Part shown: one piece after another, positions 8,612 through 17,639 of the stretch
Position numbering within the stretch: the first letter of the stretch is position 1
How the letters are laid out: the number at the start of each line of letters is the position of its first letter
From: CAJXZP01 sp041563475
Lineage (GTDB): Bacteria; Bacteroidota; Bacteroidia; Flavobacteriales_G; Salibacteraceae
Assembly: GCA_041563475.1 (NCBI GenBank)
Contig: JBFFMY010000007.1
Location: 1-64,000, forward strand
Direction of reading: 5' to 3'
DNA length: 64,000 nt
Notes under the pieces: generated by a model
Database searches by the model: none
What the model was told of the DNA's origin: nothing
The model's input: only the letters and a program-made list of their open reading frames with translations
Made by a program: the position numbers and the translations under genes

Positions 8612-9193
8612 TTATTTATTTTTCTTATAATACTCAGCTAACCATTTTAAACGGTGCTCCACGGTTTGTTTTGAAAAGGTATAATCGTCACCTGCTTCTT
8701 CGGTAAATGGAACACTTGGAGCAAGTAATTCTCCCGGCTGCAATTCTTCACCAGTTTCCATAAACTCTAATAATGGGTATAAAGAAAGAAATTCTACAGG
8801 GTCTTCAATGACTTCATCGATAAATTCATCAAATTCTAATTCTAAATCATCTAACTCTCCAGTTTCAGAAAGTAAATGCCAAACAGAACCTGCTCTAAAA
8901 ACATACTGATCACCCATACAATCTTGGGCAAACGGGATATCTGTTGGTAATAGGTTTGAATACGTTTTATGCAAAGCATTTTCTCCTTTCCAAAAATCAT
9001 CCAAAGAATTCCAACTTGGTCCAGTTCCACAACCTCGTATTTGAAACCCACCATTGTAAGCAACGATTCCATTTATTTCTCTATAAAAGGCACGCATTTC
9101 ATCTGGTAATAATTCAAATACTTCTTTTTCGTGAAGTTCGTGGTTTAGGTAAGTTACCCCTTTGAATTCAACAGTTTCTTCTTGATCAGACAT
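8612..9193 (-). CDS. SMI1/KNR4 (SUKH)-like protein
   Basis: A 193-residue acidic cytoplasmic protein that resembles the SMI1/KNR4 or SUKH superfamily. The cues are LPDEMRAFYREINGI (the usual LP..Y..F...NG start), then FAQDCMGDQYVFR (the GD turn) and a late FDEFIDEVIEDPVEFL helix. The family includes immunity proteins of contact-dependent toxin systems, but no toxin gene is adjacent, so an immunity role is not supported here. I chose the ATG at 9193, where it overlaps the upstream regulator stop by 8 bases (ATGTCTGA). The longer reading from 9250 would overlap that gene by 65 bases. Confidence 0.72.
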   Translation of the reverse strand: MSDQEETVEFKGVTYLNHELHEKEVFELLPDEMRAFYREINGIVAYNGGFQIRGCGTGPSWNSLDDFWKGENALHKTYSNLLPTDIPFAQDCMGDQYVFRAGSVWHLLSETGELDDLELEFDEFIDEVIEDPVEFLSLYPLLEFMETGEELQPGELLAPSVPFTEEAGDDYTFSKQTVEHRLKWLAEYYKKNK

Positions 9194-10343
9194 ATTGCTT
9201 AATGTTTTGTGAAGTAATGGTTTTATCCGATAAAATAATGAGACGTTCAATTACATTTCGCAACTCGCGTATGTTTCCTGTCCACTCTTGTTTGCATAAT
9301 AAATCAACTGCGCTTTGCTCAATGAGTTTGGTAGAAATACCCTGTTCCGTACAAATTTTATCGATGAAATAATCTACCAATAAAGGAATATCAGATGCTC
9401 GATCTTTTAATGCAGGAACATGGATGATAATTACGCCAATTCTGTGGTATAAATCTTCCCGAAATTTTTCCTCGGCAATCATTTTTTTCAAATCCTTATT
9501 CGTTGCGGCAATAACACGCACATTTACGTTTATACTTTTGTCGCCACCCACACGTGTAATTGTATTTTCTTGTAAGGCTCTAAGAACTTTAGCCTGTGCA
9601 GAAAGACTCATATCTCCAATTTCATCTAGAAAAAGAGTTCCTCCTTCTGCGAGTTCGAATTTTCCTTTTCGTTGTTTTATTGCAGATGTAAAAGCGCCTT
9701 TTTCATGACCGAATAACTCACTTTCAATTAATTCTGATGGAATTGCCGCACAATTCACTTCAATAAAAGGGGCGGAACTTCGTGTGCTTAATTTATGAAT
9801 TTGGTGGGCTACCAATTCTTTTCCAGTACCATTTGGTCCGGTAATAAAGACCCGTGCATCGGTAGGAGCTACTTTTGCAATCATGCCCAAAACATGGTTT
9901 ATTTCGTGGCTTTCACCTATTATAGGATTGCTTTTAGATTCCGGAATTTTTTTGCGTAGTTGTTTGGTTTCTTGAACTAAGTTGGAGCGATCAAGTGCAT
10001 TTCTTAGGGTGACTAAGAGTCGATTTAAATCAATTGGTTTTTCAATAAAATCATAGGCGCCTTTTTTTAATGCATCCACCGCAGTTTCAACGTTTCCGTG
10101 TCCAGAAATCATAATAACCGGAATTTCGGGTTTTTGTTCTTGAATTTTAGAAAGTAGCTCAATACCATCCATTCCAGGCATTTTGATATCGCATAGAATC
10201 AAATCAAAATCAGATTTATTTACTATTTCTAACCCTTCAATTCCATTCGTGGCTTCTGACACTTCCATTTTTTCGTACTCCAGAATTTCTTTCAAGGAAT
10301 TTCGAATTGGACGCTCATCATCAATGATTAATACTTTCGGCAT
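9186..10343 (-). CDS. Sigma-54 activator / response regulator without DNA-binding domain
   Basis: An NtrC-type two-component regulator of 385 residues. The receiver domain spans about 1-120, with phospho-acceptor Asp52 and conserved Ser80 and Lys102. The AAA+ sigma-54 interaction domain spans about 140-385, with Walker A GPNGTGKE (169-176), the sigma-54 contact loop GAFTSA (216-221, where GAFTGA is standard) and Walker B LFLDEIGDM (237-245). The protein ends right after the arginine-finger/sensor II region (NIRELRNVIERL). There is no C-terminal Fis-type helix-turn-helix, so it may act from solution. No histidine kinase is next to it. It overlaps the SUKH-like gene by 8 bases, implying coupling. 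Confidence 0.9.
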   Translation of the reverse strand: MPKVLIIDDERPIRNSLKEILEYEKMEVSEATNGIEGLEIVNKSDFDLILCDIKMPGMDGIELLSKIQEQKPEIPVIMISGHGNVETAVDALKKGAYDFIEKPIDLNRLLVTLRNALDRSNLVQETKQLRKKIPESKSNPIIGESHEINHVLGMIAKVAPTDARVFITGPNGTGKELVAHQIHKLSTRSSAPFIEVNCAAIPSELIESELFGHEKGAFTSAIKQRKGKFELAEGGTLFLDEIGDMSLSAQAKVLRALQENTITRVGGDKSINVNVRVIAATNKDLKKMIAEEKFREDLYHRIGVIIIHVPALKDRASDIPLLVDYFIDKICTEQGISTKLIEQSAVDLLCKQEWTGNIRELRNVIERLIILSDKTITSQNIKQYV

Positions 10344-10456
10344 ATTACGTGTTTTACGGAAGGCTAAAATAAGTGATGTTTAGAATAAATTGATGTATTA
10401 AAAGGTCGTATTATTTAAATTTCCACCCATTTAAAATACTAATATTACTAGAATTT

Positions 10457-11386
10457 TCAATTTACCTGTATGGATTTCAGATGCTCTAATGCCAAACCTT
10501 CCTTTACATCACCAAGCGACAGATACATTTTGTGGATATCCATTTTACGTAGAACGAATTTCAAAATTAAAGAGGCAATGTGAATGGTCTCCATCCGCAG
10601 TGGATGAATACTTTGGTCATTTTTTCTAGAAGATTTACTGGAAGAAATTAGTTGGTCTAAGACCGAGTTAAGTTTGTCTTGGTTGAATTCATATCCAGAT
10701 TCAATAATAGAATTGCTCCAGTTGTTTGACTCAATCATGTGAGAGAAAGATTCAAAAGCACCGGTTGTTCCAATAAAAGATTCGGGTTTAAATTCATTCA
10801 CTTTTCGAAAAAGCAAAGGCAGTAATTCGGATAGTTTCGAATTTATTTGCTTTAAATTATTTTCGGTTAGGCCATCATTTAGCTCCATGCCCGATGTGAG
10901 TGCAGTTGATCCGAAATCAAAACTGTGTTTCCAAAGAATGTTTGAGCCATTTCCAATAATAAACTCTGTACTTCCACCACCAATATCCATTACTAAAACT
11001 GGAAATTTGGAGTTAGGTACCGAAATAACCGCCCCTGAATAGATTAATTGCGCCTCCCTGTTCCCTTCGATTATTTCAATATTAATGGAAAACTTTTGGT
11101 TAATATGCCGAATAACTTCTTGCCCGTTTTTTCGTGTACGGAATGCGGAGGTGGCAATACCCAAAACAGTGTCACAATTATATTGCGAAGTAACGTCCAA
11201 TATAATAGCGATATCCTGTTCAATTTTCGAAATACTAACCGAATCAAAAACTCCTTTTGGGGCAGATTTTAATGTTTTGGTATCATATACCGACCGATGA
11301 ATTACCCGTAGTGGCAACTCATTTTTCGCAATAACCAATTTGGTTAAATTGCTACCTAAGTCAATAATGGCAATATTTTGGGCCAT
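10457..11386 (-). CDS. Ppx/GppA family phosphatase
   Basis: A 309-residue member of the exopolyphosphatase/guanosine pentaphosphatase family (ASKHA fold). The phosphate loop is IIDLGSNLTKLVI at about 6-18, and DIGGGSTEF at about 140 is the second nucleotide-binding motif. It matches the short Ppx/GppA form of about 300 residues that lacks the C-terminal HD-like domain. Substrate (polyphosphate or pppGpp) cannot be told from sequence. It starts 11 bases after the ABC permease gene, so it is probably cotranscribed with the exporter genes. Confidence 0.9.
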   Translation of the reverse strand: MAQNIAIIDLGSNLTKLVIAKNELPLRVIHRSVYDTKTLKSAPKGVFDSVSISKIEQDIAIILDVTSQYNCDTVLGIATSAFRTRKNGQEVIRHINQKFSINIEIIEGNREAQLIYSGAVISVPNSKFPVLVMDIGGGSTEFIIGNGSNILWKHSFDFGSTALTSGMELNDGLTENNLKQINSKLSELLPLLFRKVNEFKPESFIGTTGAFESFSHMIESNNWSNSIIESGYEFNQDKLNSVLDQLISSSKSSRKNDQSIHPLRMETIHIASLILKFVLRKMDIHKMYLSLGDVKEGLALEHLKSIQVN

Positions 11387-11397
11387 AGATTAAAACA

Positions 11398-12735
11398 TTA
11401 ATGGTAACGCAACCATTTCCATAGTTCTTTGTAATTTACCTTTTTTCCATACATCAAAATACCAACACGATATATTTTTGCTGCAAGCCAAGTTGTGGCT
11501 AAAAAGCCAAGAACTAAAAGAATCATTGATAATCCTAATTCCCAATACGCACTACTTTCAATACCCATAGAAACTCTCACCATCATTACAATAGGCGAGG
11601 TGAGCGGAATGATAGATCCCCAAAAGGCAGCTGGACTTTCTGGGTTTTCAATCATCATAGCCGATATTGCGTAAGCGGCTATTAACGGTATAGTTACGGG
11701 TAACATAAATTGTTGAGAATCCGTTTCATTATCCACTGCTGCGCCTATGGTGGCAAAAAGTGCAGCATAAAGTAAATAGCCTCCCAAGAAGTAAAAAATG
11801 AATAAACCAATCATAAGTGGCCAATCTATACGGTTCAGTAAATTGTCGGGATCGGTTAAATCAAATGGATTTTCAGCATTTTCTAATTTCACTTCTCCAG
11901 ATTGCATCCCTTGCATTTGTTGCATGTTTTGAACCTGTTCCATCATAGCTTCTTGTTTATTATCCATAATCACGCCTTGCGCTACGGAAACAAAAGCAGC
12001 CATTAAAATAACCCATAACATAAACTGTGTTATAGCAACCAAGGCGATTCCAAGAATTTTGCCCATCATTAATTGAAAAGGTTTTACGGAGGTAATGATA
12101 ACTTCAATAATTCGGCTCGTTTTTTCTTCAATAACCCCTTTCATAACTTGAACTCCGTACATAAAAATGAACATGTATATCAGTATGCCAAAAAAGAAAC
12201 CAACTACTGTTTTTTCTTCCATTACCTTCTCCGCTTTCCCATTTTCATTGTATTTGTAGGAAGTGATATTAAAGTTTGTTCTGATTTTGGCATAATCATT
12301 TGGGTCTATGTTGTATTTGGCCAATTTCATTTGTTCAACAATTTTCTCGACCTTATTTTCAATGGAACGCACGGTACGCCCACTAGGTTGAGATTTGAAA
12401 TACAAAATTGCACGGTCACTTTTATCGATATTACTAGGGATATATAATATGGATGTGTAATCGGAATCTTTGAACATATCTTGGGCATCTTCTAAGGAAA
12501 CTCCATCAATGTAGCTGAAGGTGTAATTTTCTCCATTTTCTAAATTATCGAAAATAGGAGCCATTTCATCCACAACCAATATATTTTGAGGACTACTATC
12601 CGTCATGCCTAAGTAGGAAATAAGAGCAATAACCCCCGCCATTAATAATGGGCCTAAAAGCGTCATGATAATGAATGATTTCTTTTTTACACGTGTTAAA
12701 TACTCACGTTTTATAACAAGCCAAATTTTATTCAT
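11398..12735 (-). CDS. ABC exporter permease (NatB/ABC-2 type)
   Basis: A 445-residue ABC-2 type permease. One transmembrane helix lies at about 20-42. A periplasmic domain of about 130 residues follows, and then a cluster of about five helices between 180 and 435. A Met/Gln-rich stretch (MMEQVQNMQQMQGMQ) lies in the loop near 265-280. This is the layout of NatB-like sodium or antibiotic exporters (ABC2_membrane_3). The ATPase gene ends one base before its start. Substrate unknown. Confidence 0.88.
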   Translation of the reverse strand: MNKIWLVIKREYLTRVKKKSFIIMTLLGPLLMAGVIALISYLGMTDSSPQNILVVDEMAPIFDNLENGENYTFSYIDGVSLEDAQDMFKDSDYTSILYIPSNIDKSDRAILYFKSQPSGRTVRSIENKVEKIVEQMKLAKYNIDPNDYAKIRTNFNITSYKYNENGKAEKVMEEKTVVGFFFGILIYMFIFMYGVQVMKGVIEEKTSRIIEVIITSVKPFQLMMGKILGIALVAITQFMLWVILMAAFVSVAQGVIMDNKQEAMMEQVQNMQQMQGMQSGEVKLENAENPFDLTDPDNLLNRIDWPLMIGLFIFYFLGGYLLYAALFATIGAAVDNETDSQQFMLPVTIPLIAAYAISAMMIENPESPAAFWGSIIPLTSPIVMMVRVSMGIESSAYWELGLSMILLVLGFLATTWLAAKIYRVGILMYGKKVNYKELWKWLRYH

Positions 12736-12736
12736 T

Positions 12737-13678
12737 TTAGTTGATTGTAGCGTTAATATTGGGGTCAGAAACCGCTTGAATAAATATATCGTTCATAGAA
12801 GGTAAAACCTCTTTTAGTCCATGAACTTCCACATGGGGCAGAATGCTGGTTAAAAGGTCATTTATTGAACTGTTATTTTTAAGCTTTACCCGAGCAGTAT
12901 AGTGTTCTTTTTCCAATTCAATTGAATCTAAAAGTTCTGCACCCGTCCATAGCGCATTGGTGAATGTCAACATATGTCCAAAAAACTCTACTTGGTATTC
13001 GTTTGTTTTGTAATCATTTTTTATGTCGCGTACTTTGCCAGAAAGTATTTTTTCAGCATTATTGATTAATGCAATATCCTGACAAATCTCTTCCACGGAG
13101 GCCATATTATGCGTAGAAAAAATAATGGTTGTTCCATTTGCGTTTAATCGCATGATCTCTTCTTTAATCAAATTCGTATTGATTGGATCAAATCCGCTGA
13201 AAGGTTCATCTAAAATCAACAATTCTGGCTCATGCAAAACGGTAACAATAAACTGAATTTTTTGGGCCATTCCTTTAGAAAGTTCTTCTACCTTTTTATC
13301 CCACCAACCAATTATTTCAAATTTTTCAAACCAATATTTTAATTTTTGAACGGCTTCCTTGCGACTCATTCCTTTTAGTTGAGCCAGATAAATGCATTGT
13401 TCACCTACTTTCATTTTTCTATAAAGCCCACGTTCTTCCGGTAAATAACCGATTAAAGATCGATGCTTTTCAGCAATCGGTTCACCGTTTAAAAGTACTT
13501 GTCCGGAATCCGGCATTGTAATTTGATTTATTATTCGAATTAAAGTGGTTTTTCCCGCTCCGTTGGGACCAAGTAAACCAAATATGCTGCCTTTGGGAAC
13601 GTTAATAGAAATGTTTTTAAGTGCCTTATGACCAGCATAATCTTTAATAACATTATGGGTTTCAAGAATATTAATCAT
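12737..13678 (-). CDS. ABC exporter ATP-binding protein (NatA-like)
   Basis: The 313-residue ATPase partner of the downstream permease. Walker A GPNGAGKT is at 37-44, a variant signature LSKGM at 133-137, Walker B LLILDEP at 153-159 and the switch His190. About 80 residues beyond the ATPase core form the C-terminal extension typical of the NatA/DrrA/CcmA-like branch. With the adjacent permease it forms a complete homodimeric-type exporter (ATPase plus permease). It is the first gene of a natA-natB-ppx type operon. Confidence 0.9.
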   Translation of the reverse strand: MINILETHNVIKDYAGHKALKNISINVPKGSIFGLLGPNGAGKTTLIRIINQITMPDSGQVLLNGEPIAEKHRSLIGYLPEERGLYRKMKVGEQCIYLAQLKGMSRKEAVQKLKYWFEKFEIIGWWDKKVEELSKGMAQKIQFIVTVLHEPELLILDEPFSGFDPINTNLIKEEIMRLNANGTTIIFSTHNMASVEEICQDIALINNAEKILSGKVRDIKNDYKTNEYQVEFFGHMLTFTNALWTGAELLDSIELEKEHYTARVKLKNNSSINDLLTSILPHVEVHGLKEVLPSMNDIFIQAVSDPNINATIN

Positions 13679-13708
13679 GAATTTTAGTTTCGAAGTTTAA
13701 TTCAATTT

Positions 13709-13716
13709 CAAAAATA
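13709..13716 (-). promoter_or_regulatory. Likely -7 promoter box of the ABC exporter operon
   Basis: The minus strand reads TATTTTTG, fitting TAnnTTTG, about 30 bases before the ATPase start. No clear -33 TTG. Confidence 0.4.
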
Positions 13717-13771
13717 TAAAGTTTAAGTTGGTTCGCTAATGAAATAGTATAAATGGTAGGTCGAGGGTAAT

Positions 13772-13803
13772 AAAAAAAGCCTCAATCTTTTGATTGAGGC
13801 TTT
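13772..13803 (-). terminator. Terminator of the grpE-dnaJ operon
   Basis: A perfect 9-bp stem (13779-13787 with 13792-13800), a TTTT/AAAA loop and, on the minus strand, a run of seven T. It lies 60 bases after dnaJ and before the exporter operon. Confidence 0.9.
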
Positions 13804-13863
13804 CGTTTATATTGATTGATTGGAGGTTGCCCTCGCTTCAAAAATAGTAATTATCTTAATTTA

Positions 13864-14985
13864 TCACCCAAAATAATCTTTCATCCTGGAAAAAAAGCTC
13901 TTTTGACCAGCGTTCTTTTTAGGTTTGAAGTTTTCCGAATTTTGAAGCTTCTCCATTAATTCTCGTTCTTCTTTTGAAAGTTTTTTCGGTGTCCAAACGT
14001 TCACATGAATTAATAAGTCACCATTTCCGTAAGAGTTTACTTCCGGAAGTCCTTTCCCGCGTAATCTCAGTATTTTACCGGCTTCTGTTCCCGCAGGAAT
14101 ATTCACTTTTACTTTACCGGAAGTTGTAGGTACTTCAACACTAATTCCTAAAGCAACATCTGCAAAATTCAAGAACAAATCAAAATGAAGGTTTTTTCCT
14201 TCTCTTACTAAGTCCTCATGATCTTTCACTTCAATAACCACTAATAAATCACCTGGAACTCCATCTTTGGGACCGTCATTTCCCGCGCCACGAACTGAAA
14301 GTTGCATTCCATCTTCAACTCCTGCTGGGATGTCCACTTCAATTACATCTTCTTTACGTACTTGACCGTTTGCATCTGAACCTGGAGCCTTTTTGTCAAT
14401 CATTTGTCCGTCACCATGACAAGTTGGACAAGTGGCTGTAGTTTGCATTTGCCCTAAAAAGGTGCTCGTAATTTTTGTTATTTGCCCGGATCCACCACAT
14501 TGATTACATGTTTTGGTAGTTGTACCCTCCGCATTGACCAATTTTTTTACTTTGATCTTTTTGTGAACTCCGTTAGCCACATCTTCCAGTGTTAAGGATA
14601 AACGAACACGAAGGTTTGAACCTTTTACTACACGTCTGCGTTGTTGGCCACCACCGAAGCCTCCGCCACCAAAGTGACCGCCAAAAATATCACCGAATTG
14701 CGAGAATATGTCATCCATATTCATTCCACCGCCAAAGCCACCTCCGCCTGCAGCACCACTCATGCCCGCATGACCAAACTGGTCGTATCGGGCGCGTTTG
14801 TTCCCATCACTAAGAACTTCATATGCCTCGGCAGCCTCTTTAAATTTAGCTTCCGCAGAAGTATCATCCGGATTTTTATCGGGATGGTATTTAATTGCCA
14901 TTTTGCGATAAGCTTTTTTTATTTCCTTATCATCGGCATTTTTTTCAATACCAAGAATCTCGTAATAATCTCTTTTATTCGACAT
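13864..14985 (-). CDS. dnaJ: Chaperone DnaJ with a reduced zinc finger
   Basis: Hsp40 co-chaperone that stimulates the DnaK ATPase and hands over unfolded proteins. The J domain is at 5-70 with HPD at 34-36, the Gly/Phe-rich linker at about 72-115, then the substrate-binding domains. Only two CxxCxGxG motifs are seen: CNQCGGSG from Cys160 and CPTCHGDG from Cys186. At the places of the first and fourth motifs are KKLVNAEG and KKAPGSDANG, without any Cys. One of the two zinc sites of classic DnaJ is therefore missing. Length 373 is otherwise normal. It follows grpE by 12 bases. Confidence 0.96.
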   Translation of the reverse strand: MSNKRDYYEILGIEKNADDKEIKKAYRKMAIKYHPDKNPDDTSAEAKFKEAAEAYEVLSDGNKRARYDQFGHAGMSGAAGGGGFGGGMNMDDIFSQFGDIFGGHFGGGGFGGGQQRRRVVKGSNLRVRLSLTLEDVANGVHKKIKVKKLVNAEGTTTKTCNQCGGSGQITKITSTFLGQMQTTATCPTCHGDGQMIDKKAPGSDANGQVRKEDVIEVDIPAGVEDGMQLSVRGAGNDGPKDGVPGDLLVVIEVKDHEDLVREGKNLHFDLFLNFADVALGISVEVPTTSGKVKVNIPAGTEAGKILRLRGKGLPEVNSYGNGDLLIHVNVWTPKKLSKEERELMEKLQNSENFKPKKNAGQKSFFSRMKDYFG

Positions 14986-14997
14986 TTATGCTTTTAT

Positions 14998-15585
14998 TTA
15001 TTCGCCTACAACTACTTTGGCGTGTCTAATTATTTTTCCGTTAAGGAAATACCCCTTTTCAGTTACATCTAAAACTTTACCTTTTAATTCCTCAGATGGA
15101 GCCGGGATTTTAGCAATGGCTTCATAATCATCGCTGTTGAAATCCTTTCCTTGGGCGTCCATGGGACTTAAACCTTTTTGGTTTAGCAGACTGAAAATTT
15201 TGTTGTAAATCAAATCCATACCCTCCTTAATAGCCACGATATCATCTGAGTTTTCGTTTGCCGTTTTGGCACGATCAAAGTCATCTAAAATTGGTAACAA
15301 TGCGGTAATAATTTCCTGTCCGGCATTTTGGATTAATTGTATTCGCTCTTTAGCTGATCGTCTTCTGAAGTTTTCAAACTCGGAATACATACGTAGATGT
15401 TTATCTTTATATAGCGCAAGTTCCTCTTCACATGTAGGAGCAGGAATGTCCTGAGGTGCTTCTTGCGACTCATTTTCATCCGTGGTGAATTCTCCGTCAA
15501 CAGTATCGTTGGTTGAGTTTTGTTGCTGATCTTTCAAGGCTTCTTCTTTCAATTCTTCTTTGATATCTTTCTTACTCTTTGCCAT
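14998..15585 (-). CDS. grpE: Nucleotide exchange factor GrpE
   Basis: GrpE releases ADP from DnaK. The 195-residue protein has an acidic disordered N-terminus (about 1-50), a long helix with YSEFENFRRRSAKERI (about 70-85), and the C-terminal beta domain ending in VLDVTEKGYFLNGKIIRHAKVVV. It forms an operon with dnaJ; dnaK is not in the window. Confidence 0.96.
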   Translation of the reverse strand: MAKSKKDIKEELKEEALKDQQQNSTNDTVDGEFTTDENESQEAPQDIPAPTCEEELALYKDKHLRMYSEFENFRRRSAKERIQLIQNAGQEIITALLPILDDFDRAKTANENSDDIVAIKEGMDLIYNKIFSLLNQKGLSPMDAQGKDFNSDDYEAIAKIPAPSEELKGKVLDVTEKGYFLNGKIIRHAKVVVGE

Positions 15586-15668
15586 TATATTTTATTTGAA
15601 TAATGCCATTTATCAAATAGAAGACCATTCTACTCTTAATAGACATATTGGCAGAAAATTGGCGCAAA

Positions 15669-15696
15669 TAAAAAGACAGGCTGTAAACCTGTCTTT
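15669..15696 (-). terminator. Terminator after the TlpA-like lipoprotein gene
   Basis: A perfect 9-bp stem (15672-15680 with 15688-15696) with a 7-base loop, followed on the minus strand by a T-rich run (TTTTTATTT). It ends the DUF4290-murA-TlpA operon. Confidence 0.85.
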
Positions 15697-15719
15697 CTAA
15701 AACTTTTTTGGTGTGTTTA

Positions 15720-16304
15720 TTATTTCACTATTTTTTCTAAAGCGGTTTCCAATGCTGCGCCTCTTGGGTTTAGAGCTATTATAATTCCTTTCCCATCGAT
15801 TAAAAAACTAGAAGGGATGCTTCTCACTCCGTATTGACCTGCAGCGGCATTGTTCCACCCTTTAAGATCACTTACGTGGTCTGGCCATACTAAGCCATCT
15901 TTTTTAATGGCAGCCTCCCAACTTGCTTTTTTACTGTCAAGAGATACGCCAAATACGGTAAACCCTTTTCCAGTAGTAAATTTAGAACTTTTGTACTTAT
16001 TGTACGCATTTACTACATTCGGGTTTTCACGTCTACACGGTCCACACCAAGATGCCCAAAAATCAATGAGGACTACTTTTCCTCGAAGGGATGATAATTT
16101 AATTGGTTTCCCATCAATTCCATTCATTACAATTTCAGGAGCTTCATTACCCACTTTTAATCCCACGGTTGCGGAAGAAATAGGAGTATTGGAGTTCATT
16201 AAACTTTCAGAATAATTTGGAGTTTCAGGAGTCAAATTACTGGAAGAAGAGCAGCTAAAAACGAGAAGTGCACTTACAAAAAAGCTTATTAATAAATATT
16301 TCAT
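15720..16304 (-). CDS. TlpA-like thioredoxin-fold lipoprotein
   Basis: A thiol-disulfide oxidoreductase of the TlpA/ResA type, anchored by lipid in the envelope. The active site WASWCGPCRRE holds the CxxC pair, and IPSSFLIDGKG supplies the cis-Pro. The ATG at 16304 is preferred because it gives a compact signal peptide with lipobox VFSC (Cys18), 194 residues in all. An upstream ATG at 16331 would put nine extra polar residues before the signal. It is the third gene after DUF4290 and murA. Its partner could be cytochrome or envelope disulfides; this is not readable here. Confidence 0.88.
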   Translation of the reverse strand: MKYLLISFFVSALLVFSCSSSSNLTPETPNYSESLMNSNTPISSATVGLKVGNEAPEIVMNGIDGKPIKLSSLRGKVVLIDFWASWCGPCRRENPNVVNAYNKYKSSKFTTGKGFTVFGVSLDSKKASWEAAIKKDGLVWPDHVSDLKGWNNAAAGQYGVRSIPSSFLIDGKGIIIALNPRGAALETALEKIVK

Positions 16305-16334
16305 TCGTATTGGTTTGTTGCCCGAAGGCATGGT

Positions 16335-17639
16335 TTATATTCTTGTTATGTCAGCTCCCAAAGCAATTAAACGTTTATCAATGTTTTGATAACCCCGGTC
16401 TATTTGCTCAATATTATGAATTGTACTTTCACCCTCTGCAGATAAAGCTGCGATTAACAAAGATACACCTGCTCTAATGTCAGGAGATGTCATCTGGATA
16501 CCTTTTAGGGGTGTTTGTTTCCCTAATCCAATAACCGTAGCTCTATGTGGGTCACATAAAATTATTTGCGCTCCCATATCAATTAATTTATCGACAAAGA
16601 ACAAGCGGCTTTCAAACATTTTTTGATGAATCAATACACTTCCTTTTGCTTGGGTTGCCACCACTAAAATAATGGAAAGTAAATCAGGCGTAAACCCTGG
16701 CCAAGGTGCATCACTTATCGTTAAAATTGAACCATCAATAAAGGTATCTACTTCATAGGTGTTTTGGCGAGGAATAATTAAATCATCGCCATGTTTCACA
16801 ATGCTTATGCCTAATTTTTTGAAAACCGTTGGGATAACGCCTAGGTTTTCATAGGATACATTTTTAATAGTAATTTCGGAATTGGTCATGGCTGCTAGGC
16901 CAATAAAACTACCAATTTCAATCATGTCAGGAAGAATTCGATGTGGACATCCACCCAATTTTTTTACGCCAGTAATGGTAAGTAAATTGGAACCAACGCC
17001 TTCAATTTTGGCGCCCATTGAATTCAACATTTTACATAGTTGTTGTAAGTAAGGTTCACAAGCGGCATTATAAATTTGGGTAACACCTTCGGCCATAACT
17101 GCGGCCATTACAATGTTAGCTGTTCCGGTTACCGAGGCTTCATCCAAAAGCATATATGTGCCTTTCAATTTTTTGGCCGTTACTTCATAAAAATTAGCAT
17201 GAGAATCAAAATCGAATTTCGCGCCTAATTTTTCAAATCCAATAAAATGGGTATCTAATCTTCTTCTTCCAATTTTATCTCCACCTGGTTTTGGAATTGC
17301 TCCGAACCCAAAGCGAGCTAAAAGTGGACCTACAATCATTATTGAGCCTCGTAAACCAGCTCCTTTGATTCTAAACTCATCAGATTTTAGATAATCAAGA
17401 TTTACCTCGTCTGCCTTGAATGAATAGGTATCCGACTTAACCTTCTTAACTTTTACACCTAAATCACCCAATAGGGCTATTAGTTTGTTAACGTCAATTA
17501 TGTCAGGAATGTTTGAAATAACAACCTCCTCAGGAGTTAATAATACGGCACACAAAATTTGAAGCGTTTCATTTTTTGCTCCCTGAGGAGTTATTTCACC
17601 CGACAACTCCTTGCCTCCACGTACTTTAAAAGTTCCCAT
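16335..17639 (-). CDS. murA: UDP-N-acetylglucosamine 1-carboxyvinyltransferase MurA, Asp variant
   Basis: MurA transfers enolpyruvate to UDP-GlcNAc in the first committed step of peptidoglycan synthesis. The 434-residue protein has the usual two-domain EPSP-synthase-like fold. Lys22 in GAKNE and the PGFTPDL loop with the catalytic Asp are kept. The loop that normally carries the fosfomycin-target Cys (GGCAIG) reads GGDKIGRRRLDTH here, with Asp121 in place of Cys115 of E. coli. Enzymes with Asp at this position are active and are known to be fosfomycin insensitive. Its ATG overlaps the DUF4290 stop by one base. Confidence 0.96.
   Translation of the reverse strand: MGTFKVRGGKELSGEITPQGAKNETLQILCAVLLTPEEVVISNIPDIIDVNKLIALLGDLGVKVKKVKSDTYSFKADEVNLDYLKSDEFRIKGAGLRGSIMIVGPLLARFGFGAIPKPGGDKIGRRRLDTHFIGFEKLGAKFDFDSHANFYEVTAKKLKGTYMLLDEASVTGTANIVMAAVMAEGVTQIYNAACEPYLQQLCKMLNSMGAKIEGVGSNLLTITGVKKLGGCPHRILPDMIEIGSFIGLAAMTNSEITIKNVSYENLGVIPTVFKKLGISIVKHGDDLIIPRQNTYEVDTFIDGSILTISDAPWPGFTPDLLSIILVVATQAKGSVLIHQKMFESRLFFVDKLIDMGAQIILCDPHRATVIGLGKQTPLKGIQMTSPDIRAGVSLLIAALSAEGESTIHNIEQIDRGYQNIDKRLIALGADITRI

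Noticed and set aside
14641..15072. Plus-strand open frame across the dnaJ-grpE junction
   Set aside because: It is antisense to two clear genes and has low-complexity composition from the DnaJ Gly-rich codons.
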